From: Fulvia fulva
Taxonomy: Eukaryota; Ascomycota; Dothideomycetes; Mycosphaerellales; Mycosphaerellaceae
Reading direction: 5' to 3'
Length of the DNA: 64,000 nucleotides
NCBI RefSeq assembly: GCF_020509005.1
Contig: NC_063015.1
Coordinates: forward strand, 372,001-436,000
Made by a program: the position numbers and the translations under genes. Every line of letters begins with the position of its first letter. The first letter of the stretch is position 1. Positions 1 to 9,299 of the stretch are shown here, in pieces. The notes below the pieces were generated by a model, which was not told the DNA's origin, did not search any database, and worked only from the letters and a program-made list of their open reading frames with translations.

Positions 1-57
1 GAAAACGGCCGTATATCGCCAATACCTGGCGCTGCGAGACTCCACGGGACTGAGCAA

Positions 58-1662
58 ATGGGCAGTATGTCGCGCTTCCGCTCACTGAGACACGCCGTGG
101 CAACTTACGAAGCGGCCACGGGCAGAAGCCCATCAAGCATTAGCTTTGGAAGAACTTTCACGGCGTCATTCGCATCAGGCACTGTCAGGAGTGGTTCAGC
201 ATTCAGATCCTTCGAGACTGGGTCAAAATGGACTTCTCCAGCCTCGCCTGCCCTCGGGCACGGAACGATTCGCGACACCATTTCCCGGCATATCAAGGCC
301 ACCTCCTTGGGTATCACAAGGCCGTACCACAGCACTCGCCATCTGCGGCGGCACATTCCTGCTATTGGTGCAGAGCCAGGCATCGATGACAATTACCGCG
401 CACCAGAATCTGTGGGACAGGCTACGAGCGATGAGAGCATCATTCGAGTAATTGACTACTCAGATCAGCACTTTCAACAACACGAAGTGAGCTCTTCGTC
501 ACTCAACGACTTTCTCAATCAGAATCAGAGACCCGAGTGGGCTGCATGCCGGTGGATCTACATCAATGCACTCAGCCTCGATGTTGTACGCAGGCTAGGA
601 AATAGCAAAGGTCTGCACCCACTCGCCGTTGAAGATGTCATGGACCCATCGACGCCCACCAAAGTCGACTGGTACGACGACCACTGTTTCATGGAACTCA
701 ATATGGCGAAGCTGGTGAAGCTCGAGGCTCGGTCCAAGATGTTTCCCAGGCATAACGGGCCAACTACGCCTGCCACCGATCGTTACGGCAGCCAGGCAAG
801 GCCAAAGTGGCGCACTCTTCTGCCTGGAAGATTCGGAATGTCAATAGAGCAAGTCTCGATGTTCCTCACATCGGACAACACCGTCATCACTATCTTCGAA
901 AACTCAGGAGATGATATCCTCAATCCCATCTTGGCACGCCTGAAATCGACCAAAACTGTCATTCGATCAAGCAACGACCCGTCAATGCTGGTTCAAGCAG
1001 TCATCGATGCAGTGGTTGACACTGCTCTTCCCATTGGCAGAGCTGTCGGAGAGGCTTTCGATGACCTGGAGTACGCAGTCCTGACTTCCCCACAGATGGA
1101 GCAGTCCAAACAGCTTCATACCTTGAGATCCGGTCTTACTCTACTCGCAGAGCACACCATATCTCTCAGCGGGCTCATTCGATCGATCAGTGATCACCGA
1201 GCCGTAGCCGATCTGCCCAAGTCGACAGTCGAAGGTACCAGCAAGAATGCCATCCCAGCGCAGCTCTCGACCAGTGTCCAGATCTCGCCATTGACTCAGG
1301 TCTACCTGCACGATGTGCAAGATCATGTCACTGCGCTGTCTGATTCGACAAGGATGTCCATACGCTCAGCTGAGAATCTCACCGCACTCATCTTCAACAC
1401 GATCACTGCGAGTCAGAATGAAAGTGTCAGGAAGCTGACGCTTGTCTCCAGCTTCTTCCTCCCCCTTACATTCTTGACCGGGTACATGGGAATGAATTTC
1501 GAGACAATGCCTGTGGTCAACGAGCATAGCGATGCCTACTTCTGGCTTATCGCAACACCAGTCATGCTCACAACGTTGATCTTGTTGGTTCCTCGAGGTA
1601 CCTGGTCGGAGCCATTCCGGCGGTTCAGAAGATGGAGAACTAGGAGGAATTCGGCTGGGTGA
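58..1662 (+). CDS. CorA-family divalent metal (Mg2+) transporter, 5' end uncertain
   Basis: Membrane channel-transporter of the CorA family, which moves Mg2+ or related divalent metals. The 534-codon frame ends in the CorA core: a long helical region, then TM1 (about residues 460-480, VSSFFLPLTFLTGYMGMNF) closed by the signature GMN at residues 478-480, a short loop, and TM2 (about 497-515, FWLIATPVMLTTLILLVP). Upstream pieces such as SMFLTSDNTVITIFE also fit the CorA cytoplasmic domain. The first 100 residues are Ser/Arg-rich and low in conservation, as in fungal homologues. The frame stays open from base 58 back to base 1, so the true start may lie outside the window; ATG 58 and ATG 67 are the first candidates. 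Target membrane (plasma, vacuolar or mitochondrial) cannot be told. No intron is needed. Confidence 0.88.
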   Translation: MGSMSRFRSLRHAVATYEAATGRSPSSISFGRTFTASFASGTVRSGSAFRSFETGSKWTSPASPALGHGTIRDTISRHIKATSLGITRPYHSTRHLRRHIPAIGAEPGIDDNYRAPESVGQATSDESIIRVIDYSDQHFQQHEVSSSSLNDFLNQNQRPEWAACRWIYINALSLDVVRRLGNSKGLHPLAVEDVMDPSTPTKVDWYDDHCFMELNMAKLVKLEARSKMFPRHNGPTTPATDRYGSQARPKWRTLLPGRFGMSIEQVSMFLTSDNTVITIFENSGDDILNPILARLKSTKTVIRSSNDPSMLVQAVIDAVVDTALPIGRAVGEAFDDLEYAVLTSPQMEQSKQLHTLRSGLTLLAEHTISLSGLIRSISDHRAVADLPKSTVEGTSKNAIPAQLSTSVQISPLTQVYLHDVQDHVTALSDSTRMSIRSAENLTALIFNTITASQNESVRKLTLVSSFFLPLTFLTGYMGMNFETMPVVNEHSDAYFWLIATPVMLTTLILLVPRGTWSEPFRRFRRWRTRRNSAG

Positions 1663-2900
1663 ATGAAGCGGCCCCCAAGGATGCAACAGCCAGCGAGCAC
1701 CATCTCCATCACTCCTGTCATCAGGTCGAAAGTCCTCGACTTCGCAGCTCTATGGCAGTCTGCAGACCGTGAAGACAATGCCTACGGTGTGTGGTGTTGC
1801 AGCATGAAATGGCATGCCTCGGCCTCACGTTCAAATATACGAACCATTGGTGCCAGCGAGGGTCAAGCAGGTGAACCTTGACCGCACTCCAACGCTACTC
1901 GGAGCAAACAAGTGCATAAGAAGCTCGAGCAAGACGCTGTAAGCACGGCACTTATGCAGAGTCAAGCACGCAAAGTGCTTGAATGATCGACCAGTCTGCC
2001 GGACGAACACAACAGGGTGCGGAGAAAGTTCTATTGGTTCCTGACTTACCCCTTTCGGAAGCCGCCAAAAGCTTACCCATCACCTATTGTGGGACTTCAC
2101 TGTATTATTTCCCGACCCGTCCGCGGTCTGAGCCATAAAGCAGGTTCCTTGGAGCAAGGAGTATGCTGTACGATCGCACACACCGTGGACTTGGCAACGA
2201 AACGCCGCGGAGAGCTTCTTCCAACCAAGCAAGTCCCCGACCACTCCTTCTAATGGAGATGCCGAGGCCGTAATATGCTTCGAACAGCAGTCGATATTAC
2301 TTGCTGTGACCGTTCAAAGCTTACTCAAGCTTGTCACGTTGTCAACCAAGATGTTCCACATACCAACACCACAGATGCATGCTCGCCGTGCAAGGACCGT
2401 CACAGCACGGCGGCTTGATTTCCGACACATGGCACAATCGAAACAGACCGTGTGCCAATAGGCCGCAACATACGGGTATCGCTCACCAGCTACAGTACGG
2501 TTAAAGTCGACACGTCCAACTTCGACGACTGTCACCACACATAGGTGATGCAAATAAGCTTCGAGCAAATCGTGGGGACCCCAGTCTGAGTTCCAGCAGT
2601 GAGCACGAGTCTTGTAGATCAATGCGTTGCCGATCACTGTACCGTCGCGAACCTGCAAAGCTCAAGAATGGAGCTTGAAGACGCAGATCCAACTCAGAAT
2701 GGCAGGACGTGAGCGTGCGCGGCGTGCTGTACTTGCAACCTACCGAGGCGCTGTGCTCATCAGCATGAATGTTGCAATGTCCGGAGGACAACAGCACAGG
2801 ATATAAGAGCACCAGATTCGTCCCTCATATCTGCTTCACGCCACAGCCCAAACCACCAGAACATCCATCAACACAACTCATCAGACACCAAAACTTCATC
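1663..2900. other. Intergenic region, no supported gene
   Basis: 1.2 kb between the CorA stop and the HsbA start. Short frames on both strands lack domain sense or good start contexts. The last 100 bp form the HsbA promoter and 5' leader. Nothing else is recognised. Confidence 0.5.
2801..2808 (+). promoter_or_regulatory. Probable TATA box of the HsbA-like gene
   Basis: ATATAAGA within GGATATAAGAGC, 100 bp upstream of the ATG at 2901, followed by a C/A-rich leader (CACAGCCCAAACCACCAG) typical of well-expressed fungal genes. Seen in sequence; function inferred. Confidence 0.5.
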
Positions 2901-3565
2901 ATGGTTGCCTTCAAGAACATCGCCCTCTTTGCTGTCAGCGCCACTGCCCTTGTCTTCCCTCGCAATGCTGCAACGGTCCAGGCCGATCTGAACAAGATCA
3001 ACTCAGACACCCAGACTCTCACCCAGCGTGCCAACTCGTACAACGGTGGTCTCATCAACGCTCTGCCAGTGCAAAATGCCGAGGGCACCCTCGAGAACGA
3101 GTAAGCCAAACGATGCCAGAAACATCTCATCCACCCTGCTAACCACCCTCCCTACAGCATCAAGTCAGCCACAAGCGATGCCCAAGCTTCCGGTCCTGTC
3201 TCCGACGCCGATGCTCAGTCCATTATCGACTACATCAACAACACCCTCGAGCCAACCATTTCCTCGGCTGTGACTGCCATTGTCAACAAGAAGGCCAAGT
3301 TCCAGGCTGATGGGCTTTCGAGCATCGTCCAGAAGGATTTCAACAACTTGAAGACGGAGACTGATGATTTTGGCTCCGCACTTCTTGCTAAGGCACCAAG
3401 TGACAAGCAGGCGGCGGGACAGGCGGCTTTGAGCAAGGTGGTGAGTCAACCCAGACGGTATAGGGCAGCATCTGTCTGAGATGTTGTCATTTGGGATTGG
3501 AGTATGGCTAACACACTTTTGACTAGGATGCGGATCTGCAGCGCGGAATAAACGCCTTCGCTTGA
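2901..3565 (+). CDS. HsbA-like secreted cell-wall / hydrophobic-surface-binding protein (3 exons)
   Basis: Exons 2901-3100, 3158-3440 and 3527-3565 give a 173-residue protein. Intron 1 (3101-3157, GTAAGC..CTACAG, branch GCTAAC) and intron 2 (3441-3526, GTGAGT..ACTAG, branch GGCTAAC) both restore the frame. Residues 1-18 (MVAFKNIALFAVSATAL) are a signal peptide. The mature part is a helical repeat-like domain with the family look of HsbA/galactomannoprotein (VQADLNKINSDTQTL, SIIDYINNTLEPTISS, LQRGINAFA at the end); usual family length is 170-190 residues, so it is complete. HsbA proteins bind hydrophobic surfaces and help recruit hydrolases; that role is known for the family and inferred here. 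Start chosen by context (TTCATCATGG) and signal peptide. A TATA box lies 100 bp upstream. Confidence 0.88.
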
Positions 3566-3970
3566 TAAAGGCCGACCTCATGGATGGAAGGAAGAAAGAA
3601 CAGATATGCCCAAAAAGAATTGCGCTCTCATGAATGATGCCTTCGCACCTTTTGCAGATGTCAGTGATCGTGTGGCTCCTGTCATTGCTTGTACGTGAAG
3701 CTTCAAGGCCTTCTCCTGTGGTGCTTGCAGGTCTGCCAAAGCGTCCTGGAAGCAACCGTCTGCTTACGGCTCTGTAATGCGAAGCTTCAAGGTGTCTCTT
3801 CGAGGTGCTGGTAGATCGGTCGGGGCGTCTCCAAAGCATTTGTTTGTTCCCAACCGTACAGGCACGCAATTGTTAGTATGTCAATGGAGACCTGCCTTGG
3901 GCTCATCCAAGTTCTTGCTTATAACCACCCTGCTGGAGACCAGATCAGAGAACTGTCCATCAGAACCAAC

Positions 3971-6424
3971 ATGTCTACTACCGGCGGGCATACCTACAGC
4001 AACATCAGCGCAACAGATCAAAGCCGTCAACACAACGGTGATATCTACCAGTATGGTAAAGACCGAAAAGACAAGATCCTCAAAGCTCTCAAGTTCCACG
4101 GCATGGATAGCTGGAAGCACAGACCTTTGGAGGCTATGGAAGGCACGTTTCAGTGGATCCTTCATGATCTACCACGCGGTCCGCTCATTCTACCTCGAAG
4201 CACTGGTATACCGAGAAACTCCTGCATCACTACGGAAGACCTCGTCACAAATCAGCGCTTGCAAGAAGCCGCAGAGGCCAATAAATTGCAAACTTGGCTG
4301 CGATCAACAGAAGCCGGCATCTTCTGAATCAGTGGTAAAGCTGGTTCTGGAAAGTCCACGCTGATGAAGATGATCGCTGAGCATCCCAGAACTCGACAAC
4401 TGCTGAGAATATCGGACGGCGGTAGTAGTCAGGTATCCGAAGTCATCATCGTGAAGTACTTCGCATGGAAGGCTAGCGCGCTGCTCGAACGCTCCATGCT
4501 AGGTCTTTGGCAAGGCCTTATTCACAGTCTTCTGGAGCAGTGCCCGGAAATTATCGACGCCCCTGAATTCACGGATTGGCAAGCAAACGACCTTCTACTG
4601 GTGAGGGCAAGCTTTTCGAAGCCTTGAGTACAGTCCTCAAAATTGGCGGCCAAGGACGTAGGATCGTCATCTTGATTGATGGATTAGACGAGATGGACGA
4701 TGAATACCACATTGACCTCGTGAAAAGACTACAACAACTGGTTAATGCAGAGCTTGCCAAGATCTGCGTCGCCAGTCGGGAGCTCCAGGTCTTTCGCCGT
4801 GCGTTCGATCGGGACGCACACCACATGACTCTTGACAACATCACTCTGGACGATATCGACAAGTACGTCCAAAGCAGACTCGAGAGCTTTCAGTGTAGCC
4901 TGAGCAAGGACGAGAAGGAGGAACTAGGACGGGAGATTCGCATACGTGCCGAAGGTGTTTTCCAGTGGGTTAAGCTCGTGGTCAATCTTCTCAGGAAAGG
5001 TCTAACCCACAGCGACAACTTGAAGACTTTACGAGACAGGTTGAATAGCTGCCCCAAGGACATCATGGCTCTCTACCGTCGCATCTTTGCCGATATCGAA
5101 ACGCTTTATCGGCCTCACACCGCGATGGTGTTGCTTTCTTTGCGACTCTCAGGTGATCAGGCCATCCCCTTGCTATGGCTTGCTTTCCTCGAAGACTACA
5201 TTGATGATAACGACTTCGCTATCAAGATGCCCTTACGGCCGTTCAACGAGAATGACATGGCCGCATGCTACGATCTGGCGCGCCAGCGAGCCAAGATCTG
5301 GTGCGGTGATCTGGTAAGCGCTGATTCGGCTAACAACGAGGATCTTCCGTTGTTTTGCATGACTTGGAGGGATGGTCTCGCCACTACTGCGCTCAGCCTT
5401 GCCCACAGAACCTGCCATGACTTCCTCGACACAGTATATGATCAGTTGCGAGACTGGGCAGGCCTAGAGTTCGACGAAGGCCTTCTGGACTTGTTCATAA
5501 TGCTTCGATTCCTCAAGGGCGCTGTCGATAAGCGCACATGGATGAACACCATGATCCAGATGCTGTAGGTTTTTAAGACTCGCTCTGATCTTCTGATCGA
5601 AGAGAGCTCTCGTGATACAGCTTTACGACTGCTCGAGCAACTGGACGTTGTCGGTCAGTCGAGGACGCTCTCTAGTGGTCCTGAAAGCTTCCACTGGACT
5701 ATGGAGATGTTTGTACCGTGCATGACGACGATTATTCCAACACTTCTTCCACAGCGTCTTGGTATATTTGACAGGATACTGTACCGACACGTGAACGGAA
5801 ACCTATGTGCCACACACGACATTCCAGGCACCGGGTTCCCGGTCTACGCTCTGTCCTTCGGACTAGTCTAGACGAGGCCTTCTGGCAACTCGTCGCATCC
5901 CGATCGCAGGGCGAGATCGTGAGCTGTAAGCTTTGGTGGCTCGAATGTACCCTAATCGACATTTTCGATCCTACCAGCACCGCATACTCCAGCCAGCGAC
6001 CAAGGCCACCGCCATAAAGCTTATGAAAGAGTTAGACGCCGACATCAATGCCCCGGTACCCCGGCAGGGCGCTTCAACAAGGCCGGTCAAGCCATACTCA
6101 GTCTGGCAACGGTTCCTGCTGTACTTCTTCAACTTTGTCAACGACTTCAGCCGCAGCGTGGAGAGCTTCGATGTGGCATTGGACACGATGCAGGCGTTGC
6201 TCGATAATGGCGCTGACCCTGATGCCCGATTCGAGGCGTGCGACCTTGGCGATGGCTTCAAGCCAGACGGGATGATCGCACCGGCCGCCGCGCTCAGCCA
6301 GGAATATCTGACGCAGGAGCAACAGAGATTGCCACTGCATATGTCGACTTTCACCTCAACGAGGAAGATGCTGAGTGCTGCTTCTCGCGGAAAGAGGCAG
6401 AGTCGAGGAGTGGCTGAGCGCTAG
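3971..6424 (+). pseudogene. NACHT-domain NLR-like (STAND) protein, decayed
   Basis: A broken fungal NLR-like receptor gene. The likely start is ATG 3971 (context CCAACATGTC). The N-terminus holds GHTYSNISATDQSRQHNGD, which resembles HET-s-related amyloid motifs, then the usual linker (KILKALKFHGMDSW..TFQWIL). The NACHT P-loop ISGKAGSGKSTLMK is at 4328-4369 and Walker B RRIVILIDGLDEMDDE near 4660-4707. Further on are the helical region (IRAEGVFQWVKLVVNLL) and a C-terminal ankyrin-like piece (MQALLDNGADPDARF, near 6190). Lesions: TGA at 4325-4327 exactly where the family has W before ISGKAGSGKS; a frameshift between 4585 and 4627; TAG at 5566-5568 with open frame on both sides; a frameshift near 5860; another near 6000-6017. 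Family role is fungal non-self recognition or regulated cell death. The left edge of the repeat island lies 13 bp beyond the last stop. Confidence 0.8.
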
Positions 6425-6427
6425 TAG

Positions 6428-6437
6428 CACAAGAAAT
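6428..6437 (+). repeat. Target-site duplication, left copy (CACAAGAAAT)
   Basis: Ten bases CACAAGAAAT directly abut the left terminal inverted repeat; the same ten bases in the same orientation abut the right one at 59348-59357. Confidence 0.85.
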
Positions 6438-6553
6438 CGGTGAAATACTCCTATGTCCCTTATTGTGTCAAAAAGTACCGCCATATCCCTCTTATGTTAA
6501 AAAGTTCTCCCGTAGCCCTTGTATTGTTGCAAAAATACTACGATGTCCTTCGT
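6438..6553 (+). repeat. Left terminal inverted repeat with subterminal ~31-bp repeat array
   Basis: Begins CGGTGAAATACTCC and continues as about four degenerate units of 25-31 bp, each of the form AAAARTACTCCYATGTCCCTT. The first 32 bases match the reverse complement of the right end with one mismatch by eye. Tandem subterminal motifs of this kind often bind the transposase. The 94 bp that follow (6554-6647) hold no recognisable feature before the tail of LINE A. Confidence 0.82.
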
Positions 6554-6647
6554 CTATATATAGTAGTCGCAGCATCGCGGGAACAACGCTAGGGTATATA
6601 GAATATACGTTTTAGAGGTTTTGTAAGAGGTAGAACTAAGAAAAGTA

Positions 6648-9107
6648 TATAGATAGATAGATTTGTCATTCCCCTGTTCTAGGACCCTATTCGGCCTATA
6701 CAGGTATATATCTATTATTATATATAAAGGGAAACCCGAATAGGTAAAAACCCTTCCCGCCCCGACTTCTCCTTATCTAGATTAGCTTTCCCTCTAAACG
6801 TACGTAGTCTATGTTACTACCCCGTTAGCCCCCGCTCCTAGCCGGTCTCGTCGCGCTACGCCGTGTCCTCTCTTCCTACACTGCTCCTACTAGGCGGTAC
6901 TGTTCTAGCTAGCCCTTCTCTAGTATCTAGTTCGTAATACGCCGTAGGTCCTTAACGTTATTAAGAAGTGTCCTAATCGTCCGGTTCCTCGCCTTTACTA
7001 TCTACTCCCCCCTTCCTAGCGACTACCTCGGATAGACGAGGAGTATATACCGTACATTCTAGGAGTAATAGCCGTAGGGGCAGCTAGTATTCGTATATTC
7101 TAGAACCTTCCTCTATAATAGGTACCCCTAGAGGCCGATGTGTTCGCTTCGTAGTTAGGTTGCTATACTACTCTATACCCTTATAAGGCGGTAGTAGATA
7201 AGCTTCGGGGGGTGCTTAACCGCGGATTTTGTAGCTAACTATTCCTTAGGTTATCCCGCTAGCTAAGGGCGTCTACTATACCCTACACCCTAGTTATTCT
7301 ACCTCTCTTTCTATAGTTGCTCTATAAACGACTTCTTACCTTCCTACCGTATTACTAGCTATTCGTCCCTTACCCGGTAGTTCGGCTCGTTTCCGGGTCG
7401 AATGCCCTTATACGCTAGTACTAATTCGCGGGCCCTTACGACTATACTAGCGATAACCTTCTATACTAGGTACTATACCGACTTGCCTAAGTAGGAGCTC
7501 CGTAGTCCCTAGATATATAGGTCGATCGGCGGTATAGCGGTCTCGTACTTAAGTATCCTTATTAGTATCGACTTCTATACCCCGGTGACCTTCCTTAGGC
7601 ATTAGTTTTAGATCTTTACTAACGGCGCGACGAGTCCCCTTTATAGGTAGGCCCTCTTACCTAGGGACTATACTTAGCTACTATAGGTAAGGACTACCCG
7701 TATAATAGCCGTATATAGAAGTCGTAACTACCGAAAGTCCGCCCCCTATATAGACGTAGTGAGCCTCTAGTATAATACTATATTCTGTTTAGCTTTCCGT
7801 AATATTACCTATATATACTTCCTCTACCGTAGCGCTAGGTCTACCTATAGTCCGAGGATCCTAAGCTAGTTTACCGGGTTAGTCGTATACCCCTATATCT
7901 AGATAGAAGCTTATATATTATAGAACCGTAGCCGGCGCGTAAAGTGTATTAGATTGTACTTTTCTAGGGCAAACCGAGCCCTATACCTCCTAGCCTAGTC
8001 CTCGTAGATCTTATACTTCTCTTCTAGTATCCTATAGTTCTCCTTAGTCGAGAAAGACTACGCTAGGATGTTCGTATTATCTACGAAGCCGCTCGTAGCG
8101 GTGTTCTAGGATTCTAGGGCTAGGAGTAGCGTCGCTATAAAGAAGAGGAACAGAATAGGTACTAGTGTTAAGCCTTACGGGATTCTAGTATAGACTACTT
8201 GAAATAGGCTTTTGTACTAACCGACTAGGATCGACGTGCTACGGTTTTAGAGGTAGGATCGTACGAAGTTAATAAGCTACTTAGGGAGTCCTTTCGACCT
8301 TAGGATATAGAGTAGCCACGGGTATAACACGTAGTCGAAGGCTCCCGATATATCTAGACTAAGTAAGGATACTACCTTATCTCTACTCCTATACTAGATA
8401 GCCTTTACCTAAGAGGTAATAAGTTCTATCGCGGATAGCGTCGATCGCTATAGGCGCGTACCTATCTAGGTGTCCAGGAGTAGGGAGTATTCCTCTACCG
8501 CCTCGGAGAGTCTCGTTATAACTAGCTTCTTAAGCGCCTTCCTAAGAGTATTAAGGAGCGCAATTAGGCGGTACGACTTTACCTACGTATAGTCTTCCTT
8601 TTACGGCTTACGTAGGACTACTATCGTCGATTGTTTAAATGCTATCGGGTAGTATCCGGTCTATAGGTAGGCGTTAAAGATCGCTACGACTACTAGGGCT
8701 AGTTGATCTCTATACTTCTTTAGTAGCTCGTTTAGGATCCTATCCGGCCCCGGGGCTTTCTTCGCCGGTAACTTCCTAAGTATAGCGGCAACTTCTCCCT
8801 CGGACACCTCCTATTAGACCGCGATACTAGGGGCTAGGGGAGTAGAGCTATTTATATCGCTTAGATTAGCCTCGACTAGGGGCGGGAAGAACTTACTCGC
8901 TAGTAGACGCGCCCTAGCCTTGGGGTCGCTAACCGGGCTACTAGGCGATTGTAGCGCTGGGATAGAGAAGGAGGGGCCCTATATAGGGTCCTATCGGGCC
9001 TATTTCGCTAGCTTCTATATCCTCGCTAGCTTACCGGCGATTTCTTCTACTATAGCTCTCTAGCCGACTACTTTCTCCCTCCGTATTATAGCTTTCTTCT
9101 ATTAGTA
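6648..9107 (-). mobile_element. LINE A, 3' part, RIP-mutated (Tad-like non-LTR element)
   Basis: Aligns base by base with LINE B (9122-11600) but with most TGG, TGC and CAG turned to TAG, TAC and TAG; no long frame survives. The 3' end on the minus strand is a short ATCT repeat (ATAGATAGATAGAT at 6648-6661 on the plus strand). It covers the C-terminal knuckle, RT and part of the endonuclease linker of ORF2. The copy is interrupted at 9107 by LINE B and resumes at 14113. Confidence 0.85.
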
Positions 9108-9121
9108 TACCTCTCTATATA
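9108..9121 (+). repeat. Target-site duplication of LINE B, left copy
   Basis: TACCTCTCTATATA, repeated exactly at 14099-14112. When one copy is removed, LINE A is continuous across the site. Confidence 0.85.
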
Positions 9122-9299
9122 GATAGATAGATAGATTTGTCATTCCCCTGTTCTAGGACCCTATCCGGCCTATGCAGGTATATATCTATTGTTATGTACA
9201 AAGGGAAACCCGAATAGGTGAAAACCCTTCCCGCCCCCGACTACTCCTTGTCTAGATTAGCTTTCCCTCTGAACGTACGTAGTCCATGTCACTACCCCG

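Noticed and set aside
2017..2253. 78-codon plus-strand frame between CorA and HsbA
   Set aside because: It begins at GTG, has no domain sense, and has no promoter or splice context.
6427..6437. 11-bp reading of the outer duplication (GCACAAGAAAT)
   Set aside because: It is also a perfect repeat, but leaves an unpaired C at the left TIR; the 10-bp reading makes both TIR ends symmetric. The one-base ambiguity remains.
6438..6553. CRISPR-like or centromeric repeat array
   Set aside because: Units are degenerate, without unique spacers, and occur in inverted form at the other end of the island beside a target duplication.
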